In this document: one piece after another, positions 49,200 through 62,939 of the stretch | How positions within the stretch are numbered: the first letter of the stretch is position 1 | Layout: each line of letters begins with the position of its first letter | Source: Eonycteris spelaea | Lineage: Eukaryota; Chordata; Mammalia; Chiroptera; Pteropodidae | Assembly (NCBI GenBank): GCA_003508835.1 | Contig: PUFA01000057.1 | Location: 8,258,501 to 8,322,500, forward strand | Reading direction: 5' to 3' | Length of the DNA stretch: 64,000 nt | Translations under genes and position numbers: made by a program | The notes under the pieces: model-generated | What the model saw: only the letters and a program-made list of their open reading frames with translations | What the model was told of the DNA's origin: nothing | Databases searched by the model: none

Positions 49200-52100
49200 T
49201 ATTTATTTTATTGATTATTTTTTTATTTTAATTTTTAAAATTAAGTTTATTGAGGGTAACATTGGTAATACAATTTCACAAGTACATTATAATTTAACAT
49301 CTGTATATTCTATTTGTGTGTTTACCACTCAAAGTCCAGTTCCTTCAGCTACCATATATTTGATCCCCTTTATCCACTTTATCCTCCCCTTATTCCCCTA
49401 TATTGACCCCCTTACCCATCTACTCCCTCCCTCCTCCCCACACCCTACCCCTGTAACCACTAGTCTATAGTCCATGTCCATGAGTCTCTTGTTTGTTTGT
49501 CCTGTTCCTTTGTTGTTTTAGGTTTATATCACACATATAAGTGATATCATGTGATTTCAACTTTTTCTGTCTGGCTTATTTCTCTTAGCATGATTATCTA
49601 GTTCTATCCATGTTGTCACAAATAGCCGTATTTCATCTCTTCTTATGGCTGAGTAATGTTCCATTGTATATCATAGCTTATTTAACCAATCATCTATCAT
49701 AGGACACTTCATTTGCTTCCATTTCCTGGCCCTGTGAAATAATGCTGCTATGAACATTGGTGTGCAAATATCTTTTTGGATATGGGTTTTCAAGTCTTTG
49801 GGGTAAATACCCAGTAGAGGGATTGCTGGATCATATGGTAGATCAATTCTTAGTTTTTTGAGGAACCTCCATACTGTTTTCCATAGTGGCTGTACAATTT
49901 GCAGTCCCACCAGCAGTGTATGAGGGTTCCTTTTTCTCGCATCCTCTCCAACATTTGTTATTACTTGTCCTGTTGATTATAGCTATTCTAACAGGTGTGA
50001 GATGGTATCTCATTGTGGTTTTGATTTGCATTTCCCTAATAGCTAGCGATGTTGAGCATCTTTTCATATATTTGTTGGCCATTTGTATGTCCTCGGGGAG
50101 AAGTGTCTGTTCAGGTCCTCTGCCATTTTTGATTGGATCATTTGTTTTTTGTTGTTATTGAGTTGTATGAGTTCTTTGTATATTTTGGATATTAGGCCCT
50201 TATAGAGTGTTGCTTGCAAATATATTTTCCCATTTGGATGGTTGTCTCTTTACCTTGTTGATGTTTCTTTTGCTGAGCAGAAGCTTTTTAGTTTGATGTA
50301 GTCCCATTCATTTATTTTAGCTTTTACTTCCCTTGCCTTTGAGGTCAAATTCATAAAATCCTCTTTAAGTCCAAGGTCCTTGAGTTTAGTTCCTATGTTT
50401 TCTTCTATGCATTTTATTGTTTCAGGTCTTATATTCAGGTCCTTAATCCATTTTGAGTTAATTTTGGTGTGTGGTGATAGACAACAGTCTAGTTTCATTC
50501 TTTTGCAGGTGGCTTTCCAGTTTTCCCAGCACCATTTATTGAAGAGGCTTTCCTTTCTCCACTGTATGTTTTTGGCTTTTTTGTTGAAAATTATTTGCCC
50601 ATAAAATAGGGTTTACTTCTGGTCTCTCATTCTGTTCCACTGGTCCGTGTGTCTGTTTTTCTTCCAATACCATCGTTTGATTACTGTCGCTTTGTAGTAT
50701 AAATTGAAGTCAGGCAGAGTGATGCTTCAGCCTTGTTCTTTTTTCTCAGGATGGCTTTGTCAATTCTGGGTCTTTTGTGCTTCCATACGAAGTGATGATT
50801 TTTCGTTCTGTTTTCTTTAAAAAATGCCGACGGGATTTTGATGGGGATTGTATTAAATCTGTATAACGCTTTAGGTAATATGGTCATTTTAACTATGTTG
50901 ATTCTTCCAATCAAGAACACGGAATATCTTTCCATTTCTTTGTATCTGTTTCGATTTCTTTTAATAGGTCTTGTAGTTTTCATTATATAGATGCTTCTCA
51001 TGTTTCGTTAAATTTATTCCTAGGTATTTATTCTTTTTGTTGCGATTGCAAAAGGAATTATTTTTTCCACTTCTTTTTCTGACACTTTTGTTAGAGTACA
51101 GGAACGCTATGGATTTTTGAACATTGATTTTGTACCAGACACTTTACTGTATTTGCTTATTGTTTCTAGTAGTGTTCTTGTGCAGTCTTTAGGGTCTTCT
51201 GTATAGAGGATCATGTCATCCGCAAATAGTGACAGTTTTTCTTCGTTTTGTATTCGGATGCCTTTTATATCTTTCTCTTGTCTGATTGCAGTCGCTAGGA
51301 CCTCCAATGTTATATGAATAACAGTGGCAGTAGTGGGCAGCCTTGCCTTCCTTGTTCCTGATCTTAGAGGGAAGGTTTAGTTTTTCACCATTCGGTGTAG
51401 TGTTGGCTGAGGGTTTGTCATAGATGGCCTTTATTATGTTAAGGTACTTTTCTTCTATACCGATTTTGTGAAGTGTTTTGATCACAAATGGATGCGTATC
51501 TTGTCAAAGACTTTTTCTGCATCTATGGATGTGGTCGTATGAGTCTTATTTTTTAATTTGTTTTATGTGATGTATCACATTAATCGATTTGCATATGTGG
51601 AACCATCCCTGCATCTGGGGTGAAGCCTACTTGCTCATGGTGTATAATCTTTTTAATATGTTGCTGTGTTTGGTTCGCTAGTATCTTATTTAGGATTTTC
51701 GCATCTGTGTTCATGAGAGATATCGGTCTGTAGTTTTCTTTTTTGTGTGTTATCTTAACCAGATTCGGTATCAGACTAATATTGGCTTCATAAATGAGTT
51801 GGGATATTGCCTCCTCTTCAATTTTTTGGAAGAGTTTGAGGAGAATAGTTATTAAATCTTCTTTGAATGTTTGGTGAAGTCATCTGGTTCTGAATTTTTA
51901 CTTTTGGTAGGTTTTTGATGATTGTTTCAATTTCCATACTGCTGATCGGTCTATTTAGATATTCCAGTTCTTGATTCAGTCTAGGAAGGTTGTATTTTTC
52001 CAAGTACTGGTCCATTTATTCTGTTATTATATTTGGTGTCATATATTTTTTCATAGTATTCTTGTATGATCCTTTGTATATCTGCAATATCAGTCGTAAT

Positions 52101-52615
52101 TTCTCCTCTTTCATCCCTGATTTTGTTCTTTTGTGTCCTTTCTCTTCTTTAGTGAGTCTAGTCAGGGGGTTGTCAATTTTATTAACCTTCTCAAAGAACC
52201 AGCTCTTTGTTGCATTTATTTCTGCTCTAATTTTGATATTTTTTTTTCCTTCTGCTGACTTTAGGCTTCATTTGATCTTCCTTTTCTAGTTTTTTAAGAT
52301 GAAGCATTAGGTTGTTTATTTGGCCTCATTCTTTTTTTTTTTTTTTTTTGAGATAGGCGTGTAGTGACATGAACTTCCTCTCATTACTTTTCCATGTCTC
52401 AAAAGTTTTAATATGTTGTACCACCATTATCATTCATTCTATATACCTCTTGATCTCTTTTTAGTTCTTCTCTAACCCAGTCATTCTTCAGTAACATGTT
52501 ATTTAATTACCACGTATTTGAGGTTCCTCCCACTTTCGTTTTACAGTTGATCTCCAGCTTCAAAGCATTATGTCAGAGAATGTGGTTGGTGTGATTTCAA
52601 CCCTCTTATATTTCT
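49200..52615 (-). mobile_element. Young 5'-truncated L1, antisense (ORF2 and 3' UTR)
   Basis: Begins with an A/T tail and a 3' UTR ('tttattgagggtaacattgg', 'cactagtctatagtcc') of the kind I associate with bat L1s, then the ORF2 C-terminus (LPYDPAIPLLGIYPKD near 49840 on -) and the RT catalytic block FADDMILY near 51240. It is truncated inside the ORF2 5' part near 52615. Many one-base indels relative to the copy at 29612-34640 break the frame. A T18 run lies at 52331-52350. Confidence 0.9.
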
Positions 52616-55600
52616 TTTCTGGTCAATTTTAGATAAAATTATGTGGGTCACTCCAAATAACAAAACATGGCCTCAATTCCATAAAATTAAACAATTTATA
52701 TAATAATCAAAACTCAATTTTAACCATAAATTAGGGCCCTCTACCCCCTACTAAAGCCTGCTGTATATAGGAAGCCTGCAGGGGGGAAAGGAGGGCGGGG
52801 GAGGCCTCTTTTCTCTTTCTAATTCACCATGCTCCCCTTACCCCAATATAGCACCTACTTGTTATTATTTAGCTTTTTTTTTTTTTTTTTAAGTAAGTGT
52901 CTTCTTATTGTTTAGCTATATTTCTGCTCTTTCTGGAATTGGAACCAGATTGGGGAGAATAGTTGAAGAGTAGGCACATCTGTACTTGACTGCTACTGTC
53001 ATAGGATGTGTCCTGCTCAGTTGGTTGGACTTCCCTTTTCGTGCCGTGTTGGAATTTCTTCAGAGGTTCCTGTTGCTGGGGGGCTCTCACCTACAGTTCC
53101 ATAACACAGTCAATACATCCTCCAACTTTGCAGCCTGAGTCTTGTTTGACTCTCCAGGTGGCCCCACACAAAGATCCTACAATAAAAGCTCACACCTGTG
53201 TGAGTCAGCAGACTTTGCCAGTGCAGCCTACCTTCCCTTGGCCACCCAGCAGCAGCTGACCTGCCAATCATGTCCTTTATAGCTCTCAGTCAGGAGTCCC
53301 TCACCAGTCTGCTGTGCTTGCTTACTGTGGGAACTCACCTAAATATAGACGACGAGCCTGTCCAACCTTTCCTCTTAGGCGTGGAGTGGCTTGCACAGTT
53401 CTCATTGAGGATATCTGCAGAAAAAATCCTCTTATTCTTCATATTCTTCTAACCCTTTTATATCTTCACTGTGAATGAGGGCTTTAAAAGTCATTTAACC
53501 AGTGCTTGCCCACCTGCTTTAACAGTTTTATAAGAAGAGCTCCTTTGGAATGTAGCATCTATTGTCTTCTTGCTTCAGAGATCTTGTGTGACATCATCTT
53601 GTCCAGGGCCATACATCTGCTGAGCTGAGGCCTGGGACTATAGCAGCCTGACCTCGATCCCAAGATTCACATGTTATTTGTAGTCAGTTACTTAATGTTG
53701 GTTATTTAAGATTTTATCCAAGTTTTTATCATTATAAAACAGTGCTACAATGTTCATCTTTATTATTTTTGAGCATATTTATGATTTCCTTTTAGTAAAT
53801 TCCTGGAAACAGTTCTGCCATGTCAAAGCTATAGCTAAAAAGCATAAAATTTTAGAATTTGAAAATGAAAACTTGTATTTTAGTTTTCATTTTAGAAAGG
53901 TAATTTATTTCTTTTTGCAATGTGTTCCTTTATCTGAGTAAACCATCAGCATGCATGGATTTTTTTTTACTGTCAGATATAGATTTTTAAGATAAATAAC
54001 CAAATATGCAAAATGGTATCTCCCAAATTTCTATTTTCTTCTAATTCAGCTGAATTTCTGCTTTGAACCTCCATTTCACCGATAGGATAACAAGTAAACT
54101 CATCAATTCCAGGTAGATTTAACCATTTAAAGTTTACATTGAGTCCATTCCTTCTTTTAATTTTGGGGGGTGAAGACATCACAGTTCTCAGGTGCTCATG
54201 GAGTATCATGGCATCATGGAGGGCAGAGAGGGCCATTGCCTGGTTCTTGGGTAGTGCCTGTCTGCACAAGCATCCTCTGGGTCTCAGAACTTCATCTTGT
54301 CCTCAGCCATCCCTTACATTGGCATCCAAACCCCCAACCAGCCCGTAGGGCTTGCACTGGAGGCATTCCCTCTTCACAGTTGTGAGGCCTCTTGGGTCAA
54401 GCTGGAACTCTCTTCCCACTCTCTCCCTTCCTCTTTCACTCTCTCCTTTCCTCCTTCCTCCATTTTTCTTCCCTCCCCCTATATCACTCAGAGCTTTGGG
54501 AAGCTCATGACCTGACTCATTTTCTTTCTTGCCCTGGCACCACCCTCAGCTGTCTCCACCCTTCTCAAGAAAGGTAACAGAGGGACCTATGCATGGTGCG
54601 GTCCCTATCTCCCCATATTCTGCAGAACACCTGTGGCAGTGGGTGTGCGTGTGTTGGGGGGGGGGTTCTTGTTGTTTCCCTCTACTTTTATGGCCTCAAC
54701 CAGGGGAAGGAGAGGCCTGTACTGCATTTCTCTCTCTGACTTTTCTCCTGGTCTTGGGACAATAGACTCTGCTATTGCCATGTGTTTTTCTGAAATCTGT
54801 CATTTGAGGAATCAACTCTGACTTTTGCTACTGTAAAGCCAGGCTTTTTGTGAGACTCAAAAACCCTCTTGCAACCTGTTATGTTCCTTGAAAGAAAAGC
54901 AGAGAAGTGACCTGCTTGTTCTTCTGTAGCATGTCTGTCTAATGGCTGATGTCCCTTGGCTGCTGCCTGCTGGGTCAAGAGGGGTCAGGAGTCAACAGGA
55001 ACTCAGCAGGAATGAAGTACATTTGTTAACATGAAATAGTACCCCCACTACGATGATAACAGTACTATACACACAGACTACAGACCAAGAAGGCCCCCAG
55101 TGGGGCTGGCCCAATCAATCCCTCTTTCCCATGGAGGGATGATAAAAACACAGCTTTATCCATTATAAAGTGGTTTTACATCAGTAAATGCATATATTAT
55201 AAAGTGTTATAAGATTAACTTTTAGGTCTTTTCATGAAAGCTTTTTAGATGTTATATCTTATATGTTAATTCTAGTTTTACAAAGTAAGATATGCTTTCT
55301 TAGAAGATGTGAAAGACTAGGGGGAAAAAACCCCAAGGGCCTAGAGGTTTACAGTCAAATTGAGCTCAGGTGGATTAAGTTTTCCAGGATTTAGTAATTT
55401 TCATAAAGCCTTCTGAGTTTGGTTATTATCATTATTTGCCCACTCACCAAATCTGAAGGGAAATGGCATGCCTTTGTGTTTATCAAAGGCAAAGGGTTAA
55501 ATGGGCTTTGGAAACTGAAGTGCCCAAATCTGGAGAAATGGCTTTCTGTCTCCCCGACTGGTGTGGTTGAGGGAGTGGGGTTCGCCCGCACATGCCGTGT

Positions 55601-57114
55601 GTTGCCCTTATTGGAGATGCAGCTTAAAGCCCTCAGTCTTCAGTCCTCGTGCTGCTGTTCTCTGGGATAGAACCTCTTAAGGAAGTGTGAAAACCTTTAC
55701 CCTGCATGTTGCCTCAAGACCATTAAGCTTAGTCAAGATTACTGATGTCATGATAGCTTTAGTAACCAACTTAATAAGCAAGAAAAAAAACAAAAAGGAT
55801 GACTTAAAAACATAAAAAAAAAAAAAGAATACGGAAATAGTGTGGGAGCCATAAAGGTTTTTTTATTGCTACTTGTTTGAGATCTCAAACATGACTTGAC
55901 TACAGTGCAGGCAGGCTTGAGCCATTCAGGCAGTTGAAACGATGGTAATAAACATAAATTACATGCTATACTACTGTTTCTATTTCTTGCACTCTTTAGT
56001 CATGTCCCAGGTTTTATTTGTTTGGTTTTTTATTTTTTAAAATATAATTCAATGCATTAAAATTATCACCATGGTAGTTGTTATAATTGAGGTTTTTATG
56101 GTAGTTTATGTATTTAACCAAAAGGAGCTGTGCTTCCTGGGAGCCAGTCTCAGGCAGCACTTTCTGGTCACCATAGTGAGGCCCTGCTGGCCAAAACCAG
56201 CCCCACTGTCACCGCCATGCATTGATCCTCAGTATGGTGTTTCTATGAAACTGGAGGTAATCGTTGATTTAAAAAATTGAACTAGGTATTACCTATCACA
56301 AGTTACAATTTGTGAGCAGGTCACAAAGATGGTCTGATAGTGTCCCATGGAACTAGATATAATTGAAAACTATTTTAATGTGTTTACTAGACAGCCTTGC
56401 TCCACACCACTGGGTGATTCTGATTTACCCCAAAGGCAGAGCAAATGCCAGAGGCTGTAGAGGTTGGGCAGCTGGGCTCAACTTCATTACCAGTGCTCTA
56501 CCATGCCCTTGACTCTGCATCTCTGCTATCTTTTCAGGGGGAGGCGCCTGCCTCTCTTCCTTATGGGGATATTCCCACCATCTCCCCTCTCCTTGTGTGC
56601 TCTGCTCTATGGGAGCTGTTTGCTCTGGAGGATGCTACCTGGTGCCCAAGAACCCTTGACTCCCTCAGGGCAGCCATGCTGAAATCCAGTTCCCTTGAGC
56701 ATAAAGAGAGACAGAACATGAGTGGCTTGCCTTCTCTTTCCCAGCTGTCCTGTCCTCTGGAGACCTGTACCCATTGGAGTGCAGATGGGGGATACAACAC
56801 ACCAAGTTCTGATTCCAAAAGCATCTCCAGGCCCTGAGTAATCAAATGCTTCTTTTGTTATTGTTATTTAGCTATGGATATATTTCAACTATATAGACAT
56901 ATGCATATATAAGACAAAAATAGGAAGGAAAAATATACAAACAAAAGTAGTTGTGTTATCGTGCTAGTGTTAGAGGGAATCTAATTTTTTTTTCTGAATA
57001 TTGTTACCTTTGCAAAATATAACAATATATTATGCAACGTACTATTACTATCAGTCTCATTGTATTTCTTTTCAAGTAAAAAAAAAAAAGCTAAATATAA
57101 GAACCAAGCAAAGT
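52616..57114 (+). other. CFAP61: CFAP61 intron, mostly unassigned
   Basis: Contains a T18 run at 52872-52889, a CT-rich stretch with 'aataaaagctcac' near 53180 that could be an LTR relic (not provable), and G/C homopolymers (G13 near 54654-54666). A fragment at 56395-56440 is faintly MER5-like. No exon was recognised. Confidence 0.45.
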
Positions 57115-57270
57115 CAGGAGAAATATTAATAATAGCTAACATTTGTTAAGTGTTATATGTGAAAGGTACTGTTCTGTATTCTTTGTAAGAATTAGCTCAT
57201 CGATTCCCTACAACCAGCTATAGTCTAGGAACTCTTCTCATTGATAAACTGCATAGTTATGGTTTCAAAC
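57115..57270 (-). repeat. MIR SINE fragment
   Basis: 'aataatagctaacatttgttaagtgttatatgtgaaaggtactgttctgtattc' then 'agaattagctcatcgattccctacaaccagctatagtctaggaac' match the reverse complement of MIR 3' sequence. Confidence 0.75.
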
Positions 57271-57325
57271 CCTAGTCTTTTCAAATACGTGTGATCAATC
57301 AATCATTCTGTCTCTGTCTCTGTTT

Positions 57326-57335
<10 letters not shown>

Positions 57336-57361
<26 letters not shown>

Positions 57362-57403
57362 TCCCACTCTCTCACTCTCTCACACACACACACATGCACA
57401 CAT
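57336..57403. repeat. (CA)n / (CT)n compound microsatellite
   Basis: (AC)12 followed by CTCACTCT repeats and a second (AC) run. Confidence 0.95.
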
Positions 57404-57779
57404 ACCCCACATACAGAGTACACACAATCATCATCCAAAATTGGTCCTGGAGAAGTGCCCAAGTTCTGCATTTCACACTCATCGACTCCCACAGTGCAGT
57501 GGGTGACGACAGCCTGATTCTGGAGTTTCCTGTTTCTCACCTCTGCTTTCCCTATCCAGGTCACTCTGCCAGGAGCCAGGTGGCTTTTCCATCCCTGAGC
57601 CTGCTCCTTTACCCAACCACATTGTTTGTCCAAGACTCTGACATGCACCATGGTTTGGACCTGCCTTTCGTGGAATTATCCCCTGCCCCTGCGGGGCAAG
57701 CTCCTCTGCCCTGAGTCCTACCTAAACCATGACTTCAGCGCCTGTTCAGCATCCCTGGTTAGAATCTTGGAGATGGAGA

Positions 57780-58045
57780 CTGAATTTGTGTCATTTGTTC
57801 TGTCAGTGTTTATTGTATATTGATCACATGGTGGACTCTGTTTTCGGTGCTGGAGCTGCAGCAGTGAAAAAGTGAGTAAATCGCTGCTGCCCAGCTGCCT
57901 GCATCTAATGGGGAAGTCAGACAGTGGGCAGAGAGACAAGGATGCTCCATTCCAGGTGGTGGCAAGAAGAAAGCCCAGGAGGGGATAGAGAGAGAGGCAG
58001 AGGTCAAGAAAACCTCTTTGGTAAGGGCCATTTAATCAGAGGGCT
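57780..58045 (+). repeat. Second copy of the ancient 'tgtgccaggcattgttctag' family
   Basis: 'cagtgtttattgtatattgatcacatggtggactctgttttcggtgctggagctgcagcagtgaaaaagtg' follows the same order as the element at 21575-22110, more diverged. Confidence 0.45.
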
Positions 58046-58938
58046 GATCTGATGGGGCAGAGTGGTGGTGTGAGGGCCAGGAGAAAGGAACAGATTCCAG
58101 TTTTTCTTCAGACCTTTTGGAAGCCCAGCCTGGCCCTGGGCCTCTCCTTGCCCCAGTGCGAGGACCTGCCTCCGCATGGGCACACTGCCCATGGGAACAT
58201 ACCCAACAGACTCAGCATTGATGGCTTGACTTTTATTTCACAGTTTAAAAAAAAAGAATTTCATTCAAGAAGCCCATCAGATGCAATTTCAATTTATGCT
58301 CAAAGCAAACCCACCCTTTTTTTCTTCAACCTTGCACAGTTTGCTCAAAGCAGAACTAGACCTATGAGTGATTGTAACTCCCCTCGAAGTGGAAATTTCT
58401 ATTTTTTTAAAAAGGAAAAAAAGAACACAGTAGACTCATATAAGAGTTTAGAATTTCAAGTATCCAAGTATTTGAAAAAGGTTAAATATTTTACCTAGAT
58501 ACCATTTGGCCTCCCAGGAATTCCTAGGGAGAGCAATGTATCTGTTTAAGAAAAAAATGACAAAATGCTACTTTGAAGGCTCTACTTAACAGCTGTGTAG
58601 AGTATAGAAATCTGTATATTATTAAATAATTCTTTGTAATATGCTCAAGAATAAGCAATTTGTAAGCCTGTTTATGGTCTTACCATCTGGATGCATTCTG
58701 TCATCCATCTGTTTCATGTAATTATGTAATTATCAATATAAGGAAAGAATAGGTGATATAATTAACAAGAAAAACTGATCCACACTAAAGAGTAAAAATG
58801 ACAAGCATCTGTTGAATTACTTTTTTGTTTCAATTCCTTTATTGTTAACTGTTTTATCATTTCACAGTTGCATTCAGGCTGTCAGCTTGTATCACACCCT
58901 CAGGAGAGTGGTTTTTGCCATGATGCTCTCTCTCTCTA

Positions 58939-58979
58939 ACACACACACACACACACACACAACCACACACACACACACA
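58939..58979. repeat. (CA)n microsatellite
   Basis: Two (AC) runs separated by 'aacc'. Confidence 0.95.
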
Positions 58980-60899
58980 TGCATACACCACTATACGGAG
59001 GCAGAGTGATTAATAAAGCGTAGGAACTGACACATTTTGAAAGAAATGAGCAAGACCTTCTTGGTGTTATTCCTGGATTCTCTACTGCTGGGAGAACCCT
59101 AATAGTCATTTCCAGAACATGTAATATAACAGCTAGATCTCTAGAAATATTTAGATTAATTAGTGACAGATGCACAGGGCAAGTGTGTGGTCCTTTCATA
59201 GGATATTGGATAGAGAAACTGCTTTAATAGAATTCCCCTACTTGGTGCTTTTGTTTTAATGTGCACACTCAAGCAATACATGCTATTTCATAATGGTACA
59301 AGAATCCCAATGGATTAGGTTAACTTCCACGTATGCCCACTAGAGGTAGTCATTGGAGTAGTTTTTTGGTGTGATGGAGACTGTGGGCACACAGATGGAA
59401 CTCAGTCTACTTCCTCACACCACAGGAGCTCCCCAGGTACTTATGGGTGGCAGTGGAGGAAGAGTGGCCACCCACACTTCTGTCTGTCCTGCTGGGGCTC
59501 TGAAGTTCTCCCTCTGTGACTTGAAACCAACAGAGGGATGCACGTGTGTGTTCATGGAAGGGCATCAGAGTGATCCCCCCATTCCTGTGAGCCCCACTGC
59601 AGTTCTCCAAAGGACAGATGCTCCCTGCAGAGGTTCTCCCCATCATCTAAGGAAGCCAACACACGAAGAAGGGGCAACCCCCTGGATGCATTTAGACGAC
59701 AGTCACTATTGGAGAGAAGGCCTGAAATCTCAACACCTTCCACTGATTCAATGGTCAGAAGCAGGACTCCCATGCAGGCCTTCTGATGTGTTTTGCAGAC
59801 TATCTTTCTCCCTCTATACAGGGACACACCTTCCAGAGTGCTCTCACCAGCTTCCTGTTTAGGATGTTTGCCTGGTGGGTGGGGATAGTTAGAGAGGGGA
59901 ATCTGAGTGCTGCATAACACTACGTAAAACTACAGAACAGCTCTCTCCAAGGAATTAAACCTCTCTAACAAACTGAGCTAGAAATCTAATTCAGTCATTT
60001 CTTGACTTCTGCCTAAGACTAATTTTTTTTAAAAACAGTACTACCCACTAAACATTAAGTTTATTCTGTTTCTTCTTGCTAGGTGATGATTGTATGTGTT
60101 GAGATTGTGTTGTTTTAAGAATCCATCCTCCTCATAACATCACACGAGAGAGCACATGGTCTGGTCCAGGTGTGGCTTGCAAGTTGACTTCCTGAAAGAG
60201 GAAATTTGTTATAGGGCAGCCACTGGCTTCCCCTTCATTGTTCTGTGTACAGGAAGAAAATAACTAGTTTACACCTAGTTTTCTCTTTGTTCCTTTGAAT
60301 TAAGCAGTATTCTTTGATAAATCCTCCGTAAAGCTAATAACTATTCCCCAATCTATCTGTGTTTTGAATTATTTCCATGTGTTTTTTTAAAGCAATAGAT
60401 ACCCATAAACAAGATTATACAAGAAAATTACTGGGTACCCTGTGGGGAAGAGTATTTTAAAGAAGTAAGTAATGGGGACAAGTAAGTAAGTAATGGCTAG
60501 ATTACTTAAGGGATTTGGTTGGTTTTGACCTTATATTTGTTTCTCTAATTCAAAGTTAAAATAATTTAATGGCAACCGTAACTGACTAATCCATTAAGGA
60601 TTTATAGGGAAGAATAACATTTGATTACTAGAGAACCATTCTTTTATCATTTCTAGTTTGAAAGGTTTTAACAAGGATGTTGTTTTCAAGAAACATTTCT
60701 GTTTATATTTTGAGTATATTTCTTTTAACAAAAGAGCACAGAGTGGTTGTTCTTCACGAGAAATTATTATAAAAGACCTATTTACATATGTATCATAGTT
60801 AAAAGTAAAAGTTTAAAAATCCTTGTTTCTATACTGAAACATATTAAAAATCATTAAAGCTTAGACTAAATGGTTTTCATTTAACCCTCAAAAGTGGCA
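58980..60899 (+). other. CFAP61: CFAP61 intron without recognised features
   Basis: No element recognised. It contains the longest unexplained open frame in the window (59371-59862, 163 residues), which shows no domain, no splice sites and no promoter. Confidence 0.45.
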
Positions 60900-61630
60900 T
60901 TAATTTTTCAAGTGGTAACTGTTGCTTAAGATGCTATTGTGCCTGTGTGATAAATGTTTAATGATTTGGTAGTACATGCATGGCTTAAAATCCATTATTT
61001 ATTACACCTTCTATTGCCTGGCAAAGGTGACGATTTTATAGCCTCAGCAGTCATGCAAACACATTTATACCAAACCGATGACTGATAATAAATTTCCTTA
61101 CTGTAAATGTCAGTGGGTTTCGTGTGTTGCTGCCATTACATCTTGTTTGGAAGCTGAATGCTACACAGTTATGGGAGGCGCCAGATGGTGTCATTAACAC
61201 GAACGCTGGGACTGTTTACCGCTGATGTGCATGTGAGAAATTAAAAGTCCGGGGCCTGTCTTTGCACTGAAGCGTGATGTCAGTGGTGCACAGGTGTAAA
61301 GACAGTGCAATATGCTTGCCTGTTCCTTTCCATTCCACCCAAAATGATTTCAGGGACATGTTTTTTTGGAAAATAGTATTGTGTTGAATATATACAGAGT
61401 GAACAAAAGGGAACATTTTCCTAAGGACTCCTGCTTGATTTTGAATGTAGAGTCTTAGACAGCCTGAAAGTCACCCCTGCCATTCCATAGGTGGTTCCCC
61501 CATGAGTAGCAAGCTGGCTCCCCTTTTAGGCCTCCAAGCGTGGCATAGCCTTTTGTGCTAATTAATTAAGCAGGATTGATTTTGCTGTGTGGGACTTCGC
61601 TGTTGCTCTTATTGTTGTTGTTGTTGTTCC
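60900..61630. promoter_or_regulatory. Candidate intronic conserved non-coding element (inferred)
   Basis: A repeat-poor block rich in clustered factor-like motifs: an octamer-like ATGCAAAC (61053-61060), E-boxes CAGATG (61182-61187) and CAGGTG (61291-61296), and a homeodomain-type TAATTAATTAA (61559-61569), ending in a (TTG)n tract. In human the neuroendocrine gene INSM1 lies downstream of CFAP61, so an intronic enhancer is possible. Conservation itself cannot be seen from one sequence. Confidence 0.25.
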
Positions 61631-62939
61631 ATAACTTCAGATATCTTAAATACTTACTATTTTGGAAAAGTTTCCATTGAGAGCATGGAATTAGTGTTTC
61701 TAAAAAGTGCTGTCCAATTCATCAGGAATCAGTTCAAAGAATGAGAAGGAAAATAGTAGAAATTTTCTGTACCAATTTCTTTCATGCCATGGGCATTTTT
61801 TTTTTACAAGAATTAGCAGTGGAACCAAGACCTTTACTTTTCCTGCTCTGATTTGAAATCTCTGAATGACTGAAAGTAGCTTCCCAGGGTTTCTTAAGAT
61901 GTATCTACACTTTTGTTTCCTAGTGGCCACTCCCGTTTATTGTATTTCAGCTTCCTTCCTGTTGAGGTTTCTTCTTAACTCTCTACCAAGCTCTCTTTTC
62001 ATTTCAATTTAAAAAGAAGCTGGATTTGTTTTATTCCTCCCTGCAAGTCCTTCCCTTGAACTAAGAGGCTATCCATTGATTCTGACCAGATTCGTTTGAA
62101 CTTCATTTTTAGCCTTAGCATTCTCCATAGGAATTTTCAGAAAGGCTTATTCTTTCTAAACAATTCTTGTGCATTGCTCTTACAAAAGGCTGAGTGAACC
62201 TTTTGGTGTACAGAATTTTAAAGTCATGTGAAAGAGAATACAAACCATTGTTTGCATTAAGATGAAAAGAGATATGCTTAATTTCTTCAGACTAGCTCAG
62301 AGCTACAATTGGATGTCAACAGAAACAATGAGCCTAATTGAAAGACTAAAAGTGTGTATGGAGGCACACCTTAGAAATTAGAAATAGAGTCAAGAATTTT
62401 AGTTTGCTTACGGAACATGCAAGTATGTGTTGAAAATATCCAGGAGCAAAAATAAAGAAATGGTAGGGAGACAGCTAGATTGAAAAGTTGTATCTGTGGA
62501 ACAACAATCACTAGGACCTAAGTTTGTAGGAAAATGAGTTCTTTTCGTCCACCACTGCCATTTTCCTAGCAAATGAACGAGAGACCTGGAGCAGCAGAAG
62601 CACACAGTTATACAGCTGACCTGAGCAAACAGCTCATTCCCTGGGGGAATAAAAAGTTCTCATCTTTCTCTGTGCCCAGAGGTGGGAGGCAGTGGCAGGG
62701 ACATATTGGGCCTCAGCTTTCTCTCTCAGCCTTCTCTCCTCATCCTTCCCCATCCTCTTGTGTACCCTTCTGTGTCTGCTTCCCATATGCCCATGCAGGA
62801 ACATTCTGCCTTCTCAGGACATTATCTGAAAATGCATTTATAGAGACGGGTGTGTACTTTAGTGGGATGTGTCACCCTTCTAGACTCTTGCACTGGCTTT
62901 TCCCTCTCATCAGGAAAGTTGTGCTTTGCTTTCTCCACC
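61631..62939 (+). other. CFAP61: CFAP61 intron without recognised features
   Basis: No repeat or exon recognised. Confidence 0.45.

Noticed and set aside
52640..53460. Possible LTR of an endogenous retrovirus ('aataaaagctcac' motif)
   Set aside because: No clear TG...CA ends, no target duplication, no internal retroviral sequence.
57336..58979. Clustered CA repeats considered as a CRISPR-like or other array
   Set aside because: Simple dinucleotide microsatellites without spacers; normal for mammalian introns.
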